This document shows positions 31,259 to 44,092 of a stretch of DNA of 64,000 nt, in pieces. The position numbers and the translations under genes were made by a program. Position 1 is the first letter of the stretch. Each line of letters begins with the position of its first letter. The stretch comes from Symbiodinium natans (taxonomy: Eukaryota > Sar > Dinophyceae > Suessiales > Symbiodiniaceae): contig CAJNDS010002280.1 of NCBI GenBank assembly GCA_905221605.1, positions 212,001-276,000 on the forward strand. Reading direction: 5' to 3'. The notes beneath the pieces were generated by a model. That model did not search any database. It was not told where the DNA came from and was given only the letters and a program-made list of their open reading frames with translations.

Positions 31259-31823
31259 TGACCTCAGCACACGAAGAGAATGCTAGACTATGACGAATGC
31301 CTCTCAGGGAGGCCCCCCCGGGCAACACGCCAGCTTGAGGCAGCGACACCGGGCAGGCATTTTGTCACTGTCACTTGAGATGTGTCGGCTGAAACTGCCA
31401 AAAAATCCTGTAAGAAAAATATCCATCGTATGACACGTCGGCAGACGACGTCAAAACACCCTTCAAAATTTTCAACCAACTAAAAATTTCCTATAACCCC
31501 TAGCAGTTTCACCCCTGCGGTTGACCTTCAGGCGGCCGATCATATCTCTGGCTGAGGATAGCTTCACGGACCAGAGACATCCAAGCAACAATCCTCGCAT
31601 CGCGATCCTTCCTTCGAGGATTTCCTGTGGGCCACGCCAAGCGTGCCTGAAGTGCATCGCTTGGGCGGCAAAGATCTTGAGGCTTAGGAGCCATAGCACA
31701 TGTCCGGCAGACATGGTCCCAAGAAGGGACCTCGTCAGGTGAACGACACCAAGGGCGCAAGTGCTCAGTGCCAGTCATAACGAGATAGCGCATCGGCTGG
31801 CGGCAGCCCCGGCAAAGATTGCC
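31259..31823 (-). mobile_element. LINE-like retroelement, 3' end, copy A (decayed)
   Basis: Homologous at DNA level to 32536-33067, in the same orientation. On the minus strand a frame at 31793-31509 reads WCRSPDEVPSWDHVCRTC, then LQARLAWP and a DRDARIVAWMSLVREAIL tail. This is the Cys/His segment plus Leu-Gln-Arg-Leu-x-Trp-Pro motif that follows the reverse transcriptase in dinoflagellate LINE-like elements as I know them. The non-coding tail towards 31259 is conserved with copy B down to TGACCTCA. Stops and frame changes show that it is dead. The RT fragment just upstream (31961-32357) probably belongs to it, with an internal deletion. Confidence 0.7.
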
Positions 31824-31960
31824 CTTACATGTGCTTTGCCAAGATCAGGAAAAGAACGGACAGCTTTCATCCTACATTCATCACACACGGCACCTGCACA
31901 CTCAGTAGCATCCACTCTGCTGGACGAAATCCATCGTTGCACAATTTATCCGTGACTGAG

Positions 31961-32357
31961 TCAGCATTCAAGCCGGAGGCAACAAGTCGGCAGCGACCTT
32001 TTTGGACCTACTGAAGAACCAAGCCTTATCCAAATTTTCCTTAAGACCCAACTGCTGAGACCACTGCTGCCACATTTCCCAAATGCTGAAAGCAGCTGCG
32101 GCAGTCGTGGCAAACGTCCTGTCGTCCGCAAAAAGCACAAGGGAGGCATCAGGATGGGACTTCCTGATGGCTTCGCAAGCTGGCAAGAGGACAACGGCCA
32201 TAGCCAACATGGACCAGCCATCGCCTTGAGGAAGACTGCTATCGACATGGCAAGGATCGGCAGGAACCGACAACAAACGAAGCGAGCTTAAGCTTGGGCA
32301 GACACAAAGAGGAACATGCGTTCGAAGCCCTACACAGTCAAAGCTGGGAAAGAGCAC
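31961..32357 (-). pseudogene. reverse transcriptase fragment (LINE-like)
   Basis: A minus-strand frame of 129 codons carries two RT signatures: SSLPQGDGWSMLAMAVVL (about residues 40-57; LPQGD at 42-46) and ASLVLFADDRTF (71-82; FADD at 76-79, the metal-binding catalytic box). LGLKENLDKAWFFS (103-116) follows and matches the motif after the catalytic box. Only the end of the palm domain is present. The fingers are missing and the first 35 residues do not look like RT, so the 5' part is truncated or shifted in frame. This is a retrotransposon remnant, not a host gene. Confidence 0.8.
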
Positions 32358-32535
32358 ACCTCAGGGATCACAGAAGCGGGGCGCATCAAACGTCCAGAGG
32401 TAAAGAAAGGCAAAAACCAAGAAGCGTGTAAAGAGACAAGGGGCAGGAAAACCAACGCGAGGCAACATCAACCGATGCCCTTTACAAAGGGCAGCAACTT
32501 CCAGCGGCGTCGCAGCAAGATGTTCAGGCACTTGC
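32358..32535. other. junction between the RT fragment and retroelement copy B
   Basis: About 180 bases with no match to the homologous parts of copies A and B. It should contain the 5' break of copy A. Confidence 0.4.
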
Positions 32536-33067
32536 TGACCTCAACACACGAAGAACGCTAGACTATGACAATTGCCTCCCGGGGAGCGCCTCAACCCTGG
32601 CAAGATGCCATTTTGCAAGGTGAAACATGCAGGCAACAACCTCATACTGGCAATGAGGCAAGCGACACAAGGCGGCACTTTGTCACCGTCTCTTGAGACA
32701 CGTTATCTGCCATCGCCAAATAGTATCATCAACAACCTCAGAGAAATCGCATCCGACGAGTTGACCTTCGGGCGGTCTATCGTACCTTTGGGAGAGGACT
32801 GTTTCACTGGACCATCCAAGCAACAATCCTCGCATCGCGTTCCTTCTTATGACAACTTCCCATGTGGGTCACGCCAGGCGAGCCTGCAGCGCAGCAATGG
32901 GGCGGCAAAGGTCTTGAGAGGCCTTCTTGAGGCCTTGGCACATGTCCAGCAAACGTGGTCCCAAGAAGGGACCACGTCAGGCGAATGACACCAAAGGGCA
33001 CAGACGCAGCGGGCTACCTGCCGCAGCACACGTAGCGTCGTCCTGCTGCCAGCCGACCAAAGATTTC
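32536..33067 (-). mobile_element. LINE-like retroelement, 3' end, copy B (decayed)
   Basis: Aligns along its length to 31259-31823, with conserved words ACGAAGAACGCTAGACTATG, CATCCAAGCAACAATCCTCG and GTGGTCCCAAGAAGGGACCA. The minus frame at 33071-32847 reads WCHSPDVVPSWDHVCWTC and CRLAWRDP, matching copy A. No RT portion lies upstream, so the copy is 5'-truncated, as is usual for LINEs. Copies A and B lie head to tail about 1.27 kb apart. Confidence 0.7.
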
Positions 33068-33778
33068 CCATGCCCTGACGTCACATCCATCCATTCCTGT
33101 CGATAGAGCAACTTGAAGCAGCGGACTAAGGGTATGTATATATATATATACGTATACATGATAAACGAATAGCATGTCGTGTCCACCCGGTTCAATTCAT
33201 CTACCCGCTCTAATATCAAATTGTCCGGGCGTATTCTTTTCCAAGTCACCCGGTTTTATCTGCAGTTTTATGGGAGGAGGTGCTTCTCAACTAGTTTTAA
33301 GTGCAAGTGCTGTCAGAAATTTTCTGGCTCACTGCAAATTCAAGCGTTTCTGACTTTTTCACACGTGCGAAATGCTGCAAATGCGGCATTTCTGGCAGGT
33401 TCCGAATGTGGCCACTTACATTTCCCGCTGTTGACAGGCTGCAAACATCGCAAATTCCAGCATTTGTGCCCGATCAAAGGCCCCACATGCTGTAGTGCTT
33501 GTGCCTCACACCAGCAAGCTCCCATTGCAGCGTTGCTGGCTGTGCATAGGCACCATGCCCCACAGTTTAGAATGTCCAGGTGTTGGACAGCTTCAAATTA
33601 CAGTCGTTCTGACGCCTCACCGGCGGCAGATGCTGCAAATTCTAGTTTCTGACCCAGGGTGTACATGGTGCCCCGCAGCCCCCTCACAGTTACAAATGTG
33701 TTGGAGGCAACTTTCATCGGAGGCCCCTTCCTTGAGACGCTGAGCGGCGGTGGACGCGGCTTTGTCGCAGGTCGACCC
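33068..33778. other. no gene recognised; Cys/His-rich frame
   Basis: A plus frame at 33179-33652 (157 codons) is rich in Cys and His and contains loosely repeated CTGCAAA words in the DNA (33330-33640). The Cys spacing fits no zinc-finger family that I know. A (TA)n tract lies at about 33135-33150. Confidence 0.35.
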
Positions 33779-33812
33779 TACGTACCTACCTACCTACCTA
33801 CCTACCTACCCA
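33779..33812. repeat. (CTAC)n microsatellite
   Basis: Seven or eight CCTA/CTAC tetranucleotides. Confidence 0.9.
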
Positions 33813-34073
33813 GTAATTGGCAACTAGAAATTCGTCATTCGTAAGTGGCCATTTAAAAGAAGATGTGTGTAATGTGCAGCAACCTGAATATGGATCAGAC
33901 CTTGGGTTGAACTGCATGGCGAAACAGGCACTGTAAGAGAAACCCACCAACCCTTGTTGAAAGAAATAACGAATATCTAGCATTCATAGCAAGGGAACAA
34001 AAAACCAGAAAGTAGGAAGAAAGAACATGAAACCTAGGATTGCCAGGAAATGGACGAGGGCACCTACCCCCAA

Positions 34074-34107
<34 letters not shown>

Positions 34108-36069
34108 AATGCCGGCCCCGCTACAAAGAAACCCCTCTTCTCCATACATAGATGCGTCAAGGGAAGATGCCTAACCAACCTAAACCCTGACCCCTTATAA
34201 ACCCTGAACCCTACACTGGGCCTGCTCTCAAACCAGGGCCGCTGCCACGTTTACGACGGCCAGCACCGCGATGGCGATGTAAAAAATGAAACCTTGCACT
34301 GCAAAGGCCGTGAGGCTTTGAAGGCGTATAGGCTTTAGTTTCAGAGCTTTAAGGCTTGGGTTGGGGTTGTACTAACTGATTTGAAGGTTTAAGGGAAGGT
34401 CTATTCGGTTAGACAGATTGTCCTACGCAGTGATGTATGCGCCCTCGCGTGTGGAATAGAAGATTGCAACATCAAAAGCCAAACCTTTGACCCCAAGCCT
34501 CAAACAGCACCACGTTACTTAGCTTTTCAGAGAGGGCGCTTGCGTAATGTAGTGTTTTCGGGTTTGCGGTTTAGGGTTCGGAGTGCAAAAAGTAGATGTC
34601 ACAGTTCTGCAATTACTTATCTTTATTACGACGCAGTACCAAGCCCCCATTGAATCAGAGAAGAAACACAACACCTGCTGCTGGCTTCAAAAAAATCACA
34701 CAGGCGGCAACAGGCTTGTACACGGGAGAAGGCGGTGGAGGAGAAGGAGCTGGAGCAGGCGCAGGAAGAGTAGGAGGTGGGATCAAAGCTGCGGGTCTGG
34801 AGATGAGGTTCGTGTTTTGCAAAGGGCGAGTTACGGTTCGAGTGTGGATGCACTTGGGGCTTAGGGGGCATCACACCACAGCCAAATCAAAAGAAATCTC
34901 GCGATAGGCAAGGCCATCCCTGGCTTGTGTAGGATTCAGGTGCGTACTGGGTAGGATCTGGGGCAGGAGCTCGCGAAGCTCCGGTATTGATATGCTGATG
35001 GCGTCGCTAAGTCAAAACTACGCAACCGCCCCCCCCCCCCCCTCCCCCCCCCCGATGAAGCATCTTGGCTTTGGATCGGCCCTAGGGTTGAGGGTGGAGT
35101 TTAGGGTTTAGGGCGAGTGCTGGGCTGATTCAGCCCAGCAGCAGGATGCAGCCAGCGGAGAAATCAACTGGGCGAGGTTGCTTCGGGTGAAGGGCTCCGG
35201 TATAAGGCGTGAGGGCTAAACTCCTCGTGCAAGCCCCTACAAAACAATCTCGAGCACAGAGCACCTTTAAGCGGTAACGTCACCCAGGGGTTGGCACGAC
35301 AGCTTAGGATTTGGGATTTACGATTGCGGCTTTTGTGTCTGGGATTCAGGTTGCCCTTCAAGTTTCGAGCCCTTAGTTCTTAAGCACGGTACAAGTGCTG
35401 GGCTTTGGACTAGGCTCCAGCGCTCATCGTGAGTGTGGGGTGTGTGGGGTTCAGGGTTTGAGCTTGACGTTTCGAAGATTTGGATGCTGGTGTTTGTTTA
35501 TGTCCCGAGTGGAGGCCTTTGTGCATGTGCGGCTTCCGATTTCAGCTTTGAGGCGTTGAGCTTGTCGTTAAGAACCCAAACACCCCAACCAAGGTAGCCG
35601 AAATCGTCGCGAAACTAATCTCGGAGAACTCCCCAGTCGCACCCTTTGGGATTGCGAGGGGCACTTCAGGTTAAGTCATGGGAGGACATGAGAAGGGCAA
35701 CTGCGCAGACTGAACACCGGAAGTAGGGTTCCCTAGCCTTCTGTATACCCGCCCAACAGCTCCCAAATACCCCGAAAGAAACACCTAGAAATCCCTAAGC
35801 CCTGCATGAACCGTTCCCCAAGCCCTGGTGCTTAGGGTGCAGGGTTTAGAGGTTTTAGAGGGTTTAGGGTTTAGGGCCTCGAAATCCCTGACCTGTTCCA
35901 AAATCCAAAGGCCGAAGGCCAAGCCGGGCGTCTCTCAGCGACACCATGGCTTCCTCCCAATTCATACCACCCGTGATGGCGGTAAACAGCGTCAGCATGC
36001 TTTCCTTAAGGGCGGATGACCCTAGAGGGACTGGGAAAGATGGCCCTGGATCCCTCCAACTTCATTGAG
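33813..36069. other. no gene recognised; CA microsatellite and poly-C
   Basis: A (CA)n run lies at 34074-34103 and a C run broken by one T at 35029-35053. Short frames only. The Glu/Gly/Arg-rich stretch at 34725-34800 is low complexity. A few TTTAGGG words occur at 34570, 35085-35111 and 35840-35875. Confidence 0.45.
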
Positions 36070-36161
36070 GGTTTAGGGTTTAGGGTTTAGGGTTTAGGGT
36101 TCAGGGTTCAGGGTTTAGAGTTTAGGGTTTAGGGTTTAGGGTTTAGGGTTTAGGGCGTAGG
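36070..36161 (+). repeat. interstitial TTTAGGG array
   Basis: About thirteen units with TTCAGGG and TTTAGAG variants. Confidence 0.93.
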
Positions 36162-36776
36162 GGATCCCTTCAAATTCTACGTCAGGAGCTACCCGCAGCT
36201 CAGCTGCGTGTAGCCAACCGCACCCACTAAGTGTGAAACCGAACATCTCCTGACAAACCACGCTGAAAATTCCAGAACGCATCGTTGCCTGCGTAGGCAA
36301 CCGCCACGTGGCTCATGCCACGCATTCTACATCTAGCTCTAACTCAACGTGATCAAGAGTCGGGCACTGTTGCCCAATAGTGGTCGACATTGTTGGGGCA
36401 GAGCGGTGTCACATTCACGTCGCCAGAGGTCCTCACAGCCTCGCTGGTTCATATGTTGGCATTATGTTGGTTCTGCAAGTTTTCGTGCGGACATGTAGGA
36501 CCTGGAAGTCTAGATCTAGGTGCCCTTGCAATGAAGCTCTGAAAAAGCGTTCGAACCACCCCACAGTCAGCAGCGATTCTTCAGTCAACAGCCACTGTAC
36601 ACAGCAGCGAACAACTTACCAACAACCTTCCGTGCTTACTAAGTCTCCAGGGGGGGGGGGGGGGGGGGCTTAAACCCCAAACTTCCACAAGCCCTCAACC
36701 CTACCTCGAAGACCTGTCGCGGGAGTCTAGGGACAGAGGCTTTGGTACATGCATCTTTGTCCTTGAGCTCGAGGTC
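36162..36776. other. no gene recognised; poly-G tract
   Basis: One plus frame of 97 codons (36380-36673) runs into a 19-base G run (36650-36668). No domain was seen. Confidence 0.4.
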
Positions 36777-36836
36777 CCTAAGCCCTCAACCCTCAACCCT
36801 CAACCCTAAACCCTAAGCCCTAAACCCTAAACCCTA
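36777..36836 (-). repeat. degenerate CCCTAAA / CCCTCAA array
   Basis: Eight units, four of them the CCCTCAA variant grouped together. Confidence 0.9.
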
Positions 36837-36945
36837 CATAAACCGCAACTCCCAAAAGGTTCATTTTCAGGCTCCCGGCTTCGAGGAAATGGCCTCAGAG
36901 ACCCTCCAGATCCCCCAAAGCCCTTGTGCTGCAGGTTCAAGGGTT

Positions 36946-37040
36946 GAGGGTTTAGGGTTTAGGGTTTAGGGTTTAGGGTTTAGGGTTTAGGGTTTAGGGT
37001 TTAGGGTTTAGGGTTTAGGGTTTAGGGTTTAGGGTTTAGG
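36946..37040 (+). repeat. interstitial TTTAGGG array
   Basis: About thirteen near-perfect copies. With 36777-36836 it forms another inverted pair around a 110-base spacer. Confidence 0.95.
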
Positions 37041-37345
37041 GAAGAGCCCAAGAACTCCAAAGAACCCTTGAAGTATACACTAGGATGGCCCTTAACACCC
37101 TCTGGAAAATATTCCTAGATATGATCCTCTTCAACCCAATAAGTAGAACTCAGAGTCCTGCGAAACTCCAAGCCCCGGGATCTGGATCCTCTCATCCCCA
37201 TGCGCCCGCCTCATCGCGGCAGTAATCCCACACCAGTTGCGTGAACACCTGCTCAGGCCCAACGCGAGGAAGCCCGACCCTCTGAATTGACTTGGGGCTT
37301 TTGTAGGGATGCAGAGAGGGTTCGGGGTGAAGGTTCTAGGGTGTA
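37041..37345. other. no gene recognised
   Basis: Unique sequence with no frame of note. Confidence 0.4.
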
Positions 37346-37409
37346 GAGGGTTTAGGGTTTAGGGTTTAGGGTTGTTTAGGGTTTACGGTTTAGGGTTTAA
37401 GGTTTAGGG
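37346..37409 (+). repeat. short interrupted TTTAGGG array
   Basis: About nine units with TTGTTTAGGG, TTTACGG and TTTAAGG interruptions. Confidence 0.9.
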
Positions 37410-38035
37410 CTTCATGCCCAAGACATTTAGCAGCAGGCCCTCCCGAAAGGTCCATAACTTCGCAAACGAGACGCCGACCCGCCCCTCGCGCCCCCCGTTT
37501 GAGAGCGGCAAGCTCTGAGGGTTGCCAGGCTGATAGAAAAGATGCGAGCGGTAAAAAAAGTCCCAAGAAAACCTTCGCAAAAAAAACCTGAATGGTTGCA
37601 TCGGGCCCGGATGTTCCCGGGGTGGAGCACCAAGTTGATTAAGACTCCAAAACCTGTTATTTTACGACACGGCAAGCATAAGACTCTCAGCACATTCCAA
37701 CCCTTTATTGGCATTTGTTTATTGTAAGCGGTTTGTCTTTCCACGTCGCTTTTTCGGAGATAGAAACAGGTGGTGGGGCAAGTGCAAATTAACTGTTTAG
37801 GATTCAGGTGGTATGTCGAGGCTCCCCATATCTAAACAAGCTCAGGCACAATCCCGAAGCAATAGAAGAGCAGCACGAGCAATGCCAGCGTCCTGAACTC
37901 GAGACTCCTAATCCCAGAACTCGTTGGGGATCGACGGAATTGAGGCCTGAGCCCTAGAAACAACAAAAGCCCCCAAACCCCACAACTCCTTCAGCCTTTT
38001 TACGCCTTGGCCCTTGTCAACCCCGCAGACGGTGA
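37410..38035. other. no gene recognised
   Basis: Overlapping frames on both strands (37427-37744 minus, 37542-37727 plus) without domains. A short A-rich, Lys-rich stretch lies near 37555-37590. Confidence 0.4.
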
Positions 38036-38099
38036 ACCCTAAACTCTAAAACCCTAAACCCTCAACCCCTAAACCCTAAGCCCTAAACCCTAAACCCCT
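38036..38099 (-). repeat. short CCCTAAA array
   Basis: About nine units with CCCTCAA, CCCTAAG and 8-base variants. Confidence 0.9.
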
Positions 38100-38224
38100 T
38101 TGAAGCTTACCAGGGCTGGGCCATCGAGCTCCGAAGCCTGCCAACCTGACACCGCGTTCTTTCACTTCAGGCTTCTTTCGGTTGGGGCCTTCAAAAGAGT
38201 AGTTTTCTAAATCAGGGTCCGGTC

Positions 38225-38295
38225 TAGGGGTCCTTTTCATAGGGTGCCGTACTATATATAGGACCCAAAAAGGGGACCCTATTTTTCGGGAACTA
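38225..38295 (+). repeat. foldback repeat related to the GGTACCCC family
   Basis: AGGGGTCCTTTTCATAGGG on the left pairs loosely with AGGGGACCCTATTTTTCGGG on the right, around a central CTATATATAG. The right part resembles the AGGGGACCCTGCTATTTGGG core of the dispersed family seen at 29563-29633. The similarity is by eye and moderate. Confidence 0.4.
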
Positions 38296-38455
38296 CCCAA
38301 TATGGTTGAGAAAGAACCCACAGCTGATGTGTCGAGGGTTTAGGCCTTGAGATTCAGGGCAACAACGAGTGACCATGGGCTTGCAGTTCTGGATCCCGTA
38401 CGCTTCGCATGTGGGTTTGAATGTTTAAGAAGCTAAGCTATCAGGCACCTTCAAC
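38296..38455. other. no gene recognised
   Basis: Unique sequence between a foldback repeat and degenerate telomere-type words. Confidence 0.4.
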
Positions 38456-38580
38456 TAAACCCTAAACCCTAAGCCCCAAACCCCTAGAAACATCGTCACC
38501 TCAAGAACCCTCAACCTGAAAGACTCAACCCTAAACCCTAAACCCTGAACCCTGAACCCTAAACCCTAAACCCTAACAGT
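38456..38580 (-). repeat. CCCTAAA words and short array
   Basis: CCCTAAACCCTAAGCCC at 38459-38475, then an array at about 38528-38575 containing two adjacent CCCTGAA variants. Confidence 0.85.
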
Positions 38581-39301
38581 TTCGTGTGGCGTCCAGCAAA
38601 GCGAGGCCATGCTCGAGATGATGGACAGCACGAGGGTGCGCAAGGCGCTGATGTATCTCAAGGTTCGGGGTGTCGATGGGTATAGGGGCGTTAAGATGTC
38701 TTGGACATGTTTTGCGTCTATGCGTTTAGGTTTCGTGTTCAGGGCTGGAGAAAGCATCTTCACGAACACCTGTAACTTCGATCGGGGAGCTAGACTAGGA
38801 GAAGATCCTCCAAACCACAGTGCAACTACGGCTTGGCGTCTATTTGCGCCTGCTATCAATGGAGTTTAGGGTTTTTGGGCTTGGGGTACCGGCAGGGCCT
38901 AAACCAACACCACACACCACGACATCGTAACACGTGCTGGCAAGTTGGCTCACCTCCCTTTACTGGGCTTGGGCATCTGTCACCTCGTCCTTGGGGTTCA
39001 CTGGGAGTTTACGGCCGCGAGCAGGTTCCAAAAAAGCGTATTCTACAGATTGGCTTCAGGGAGAAGAACTACCTTTGCTACCTTGCTACTTCGGCTGTCA
39101 CCAAGGCCCACCAAGGACCCTCATGTTATGCTCAGGTTCATCTTCGCTACCCATGATCCTGCGAAGTCTGAAAATCACCGGCGACCCCCCTGTTGAGAGG
39201 CTGGGGTCCTTGAAGCCTATGACCTGGAGCTTCAGGCCTCAAACACCCACCTTCAGATTCCCAAAATCTCTGTAATCGGGCTTCATATCTACATCCTACA
39301 T
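38581..39301. other. no gene recognised
   Basis: Plus frames at 38609-38869, 38833-39156 and 38934-39275 overlap and none has a domain. The first begins close to a telomere-type array with MLEMMDSTRVRKALMYLKV, which is protein-like but unassigned. Confidence 0.35.
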
Positions 39302-39400
39302 ACTTATTCTTTGTCATATAGCTTATACATATATATATATGTATGTATATATATATATATTTCTACATATGTATATATACATATACACGTATATTCTTTG
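39302..39400. repeat. (AT)n / TATATG microsatellite
   Basis: Mostly alternating T and A with occasional G or C (ATATATATGTATGTATATAT). Confidence 0.93.
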
Positions 39401-39495
39401 TTATCCGTTTCAAACCTGGCTATGAAACCAGGCCCCAAGCAAGAGTAGGCCACGAGCTGCCCTCGTGCGCTTTGGGATACTTCTACGGGCCAGCC

Positions 39496-39801
39496 TAGGG
39501 TTTAGGGTTTAGGGTTTAGGGTTTAGGGTTTAGGGTTTAGGGTTTAGGGTTTAGGGTTTAGGGTTTAGGGTTTAGGGTTTAGGGTTTAGGGTTTAGGGTT
39601 TAGGGTTTAGGGTTTAGGGTTTAGGGTTTAGGGTTTAGGGGTTAGGGTTTAGGGTTTAGGTGTTAGGGTTTAGGGTTTAGGGTTTAGGGTTTAGGGTTTA
39701 GGGTTTAGGGTTTAGGGTTTAGGGTTTAGGGTTTAGGGTTTAGGGTTTAGGGTTTAGGGTTTAGGGTTTAGGGTTTAGGGTTTAGGGTTTAGGGTTTAGG
39801 G
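39496..39801 (+). repeat. longest TTTAGGG array (about 306 bp)
   Basis: About 43 copies with only two visible irregularities near the middle (GTTAGGG at about 39640 and TGTTAGGG at about 39660). It is the longest and purest telomere-type block in the window and has unique sequence on both sides, so it is not a chromosome end. Confidence 0.98.
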
Positions 39802-40805
39802 TCGGAAGACGTTCCCTCCCAGAAGGAAACGCCTAGGAGGCCGGGCGCCCTTGAGGTTTCAGGCCTGCAGCCTCAGAGGGCCTCTCGGGCCCCTCAGCCC
39901 TCAGAGCCCAAGGCCCCAAGCCGGGGACACAAAATCTGACTTCTCAGCTTTCGTTTTGCGGATGAATATGCCTTGTGGTGGGAGGGAGTGGGGAAGGACC
40001 CCCGAGATACCAAGCACAACAGTAAGTCCCCTCCTGCCGTCAGCCCAGAAAATCCTAAACGACCAAGTTTTTTTGCATCTCCCCAAACACGAAGCCTGAA
40101 GGCCGAACATGCCAACACACTCCCAAGTTAAGCTTGAGTGAGCGCACCTCAGCAAGCGCACCACTCGAACTCCTCGGAAGGCTCGAACCTGCACATGCCC
40201 ATGGGTGTGAGAATGGAGAGGTCCTTGGGATTATATTTCGCGTGAAGAAAGGGTCATGGAAGATGTTCTCAGCCCTAAAGCCCCGGTTTCAAGAGGGCAC
40301 AGAGGCCTCATCCCGCCTTTGCTTTGAAGTCTTGCTGCTGTCACAGAGGAGGTTTCCGCTGCAGAGCCGTTTCAGGAGCATATTTGTCGACTCTATAGGG
40401 CTCGAGGTGTAACGCTTAAGGCTCAGTACTTTCAATGGCGTCGCAGTACTTCGGTTGGGAGTCCAGAAGGTGTTTGTCAGCTCTTTCCCCTCGCCAAAGC
40501 GCGAACCCCAATGCGGTGGCTCAACTAAACCAGCTTCCTTCAAGGCCGATAGTAGTTAACAGTTAATGCAAAGTAAGCGGAGCGCAAGATGCGTCTCCTT
40601 GCTGCATGGGCTCTCTCGGTACAGGACTCAGTGTAAGCGAAAAAGCAGAAGGCAATCGTTCTGCCCCTCTCAGGAGGCATGCAGACAAAAGCAGCATGCT
40701 TGATGTGCTTGCGACGTACGTAGTGCAAGTACAGTAGGACAATGCAGCTGTGCCTTGTTTCCTCGGTGGGTGGCGGCTTCGGTGACAGGGGAGCGGTGTT
40801 GTCTC
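39802..40805. other. no gene recognised
   Basis: Several overlapping frames under 100 codons on both strands. No domain, repeat or RNA gene was recognised. Confidence 0.4.
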
Positions 40806-42266
<1,461 letters not shown>

Positions 42267-42377
42267 ATATAGGGGTCGGAAGAACTGCTAGTAGTATTCA
42301 AGTATTCCCCTCTGGTCCCGATAGAACTATACTCTAATAACCCCCAAAACCCTATTCTAAGAATTCAGCCCCTATAT
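42267..42377 (-). mobile_element. ATATAGGGG-family short TIR element (reverse copy)
   Basis: Ends ATATAGGGGTCGGAAG and TTCAGCCCCTATAT are imperfect inverted repeats. Read on the minus strand, the interior gives AGAATAGGGTTTTGGGGGTT and then ATTAGAGTATAGTTCTAT and CGGGACCAGAGGGG, matching 50420-50527 and 25072-25238. No coding capacity. No target duplication is convincing here. Confidence 0.65.
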
Positions 42378-44033
42378 TAAATTAGGCCCTGAACTGTCAA
42401 AGCTATCAACCTCAGCTCAGGTTTTCGGATGCCCAGCGGATAGATCCCAGTGGCAAAGATGTTCCAGGACCGATCTGGACCGCAGAAGAAATTCTTGCAG
42501 CCGCTGGCCAGGAAGAGGGTTGTAAGCTCGGAAACGAAGATCAGGACCTCAGCTGGGTGGTGCTTTAAAGCCCTCTGAAAACTATTTTTGCTTAGGTTCC
42601 TTGAAAGGGAAACAAGGGAGTTTTTGTTTTACCCCAAAGCACTACCCAGTCAGGGTCAAGCTTGAACCCGCGAAGGGATTAGGATCCATAAGGCTCGATC
42701 AGGCCACAGACAGATTCAGTCCCAGTGGCTACGGCTGCGTTTGCCAGCACGAACCTCAAGTGCGACGCGAGGTAGGAAGACTCAGGGACGTCATGTCGCC
42801 CCCTAAACCGAATACGCTTACAATCTCGGGTCTCGGTCTGCTCCAGCCCCAAAAGAGGCTTTATCATGGGGCTGGGGTTTTGGGCATACAAGCACTTGCA
42901 GCTAAGCCAGATGCAGCACGCATCTAACTTAGTTTGTAAACTTGCTTGGACTGCTGGAATGTAAAGTATTGCTTGGTTTTGCTTCAAGATTTGCCATAGT
43001 GGCCTGATGGACTTCACTAAGATGCTACGGTTTCCAGACAAGCGCAGAAATCGCGCATGCCCTCATGTAAGCCATGCACACTGAGGTCCCCGGTGACCTG
43101 TAAGATGCTCAGCACTACTAGGAGTTCCCCAAGACCTGAGAATGACTTAGCCATAAGCAGAACATCCTCAAGTGCACCATGAACTGAATCTGAAAGGCGA
43201 AACGAATGTCCCCTAAACCTTCAGGAGGGCAGCTATGAAGTCCTCAGGTTTGCAGTTTGGGTGTGTTAAGATGCAGACCAATACTCAAAAGACCTGAATA
43301 TCTCAAGATGACGCATCGGCCGCCACAGTCTCTAGGCTCTAGTGACCAGAGTCCTCGGCCCTCAATCTGGCTTACAAGGTCTTCTGACGTCTGCCTGTGC
43401 AAACACTTCACCAGCGTTTGTGACCAGTCCTCCCTGCGCATATTTGCGCACGCACGCCGGGGGGCCAGAGCCGCCCAGCGATGCGTACAAACAGGGGCTG
43501 AGAGACTCTAGAAGTAGTATGAGAACGGATGAGGTACGTAGGCTGGGTCGAGCCTGGCACATGGCCAGCTCATGGCCCTTGAGCTGCGTTCTTTGTGCGC
43601 CGACGCCGAACCGATCAGAACTGTCAGAACCTGCTCGCTGAACCTTCTACCCCCCGAAGACCCAGCTCGGACAGGCTGCCAAGGCGGTATCTCGTTTTGA
43701 GGAAGTCGAGACGTCACGTCCACTTCCTCGGCTGAGGTCTTAAGCTCAGAAGTTTGTTGGCTTGTTGATGCAGCGGGAAAGCAGGCTCGGGGCAGAAGCT
43801 TGTGAGCACTCTCAAAACCTGAAAACTAAGGCGTCCAAGCCCCAAGAACGGTAGATGCTGCCCGAAAAATTGCTGAGACCAAGAACACCAAAACCTTCTC
43901 CAGTTGCCATGTTTCGGGCGAGAAGTTTGCAGCTTGCTTTTTATCCCCTGAAACTTAAGCTTTGTACTGGATTGTGTCACCCTCAGAGGATGCAGCGAGG
44001 GCATCCTCTTCCGAAGCCAACACCACGGGCAAT
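42378..44033. other. no gene recognised
   Basis: Frames under 125 codons, overlapping on both strands. No domain or repeat was seen. Confidence 0.4.
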
Positions 44034-44092
44034 GTTAGGGTTTGGGGTTTGGGGTTTAGGGTTTAGGGTTTGGGGTTTATGGTTTAGGGTAG
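44034..44092 (+). repeat. TTTAGGG / TTTGGGG mixed array
   Basis: About eight units mixing TTTAGGG with TTTGGGG. Confidence 0.9.

Noticed and set aside
33179-33652. Cys/His-rich plus frame that suggested zinc fingers
   Set aside because: Cys and His spacing fits no zinc-finger pattern and an overlapping frame is equally open. The DNA has loose CTGCAAA repetition that explains the composition.
39496-39801. A real chromosome end (telomere)
   Set aside because: The array is flanked by unique sequence on both sides and many similar blocks of both orientations occur across the window.
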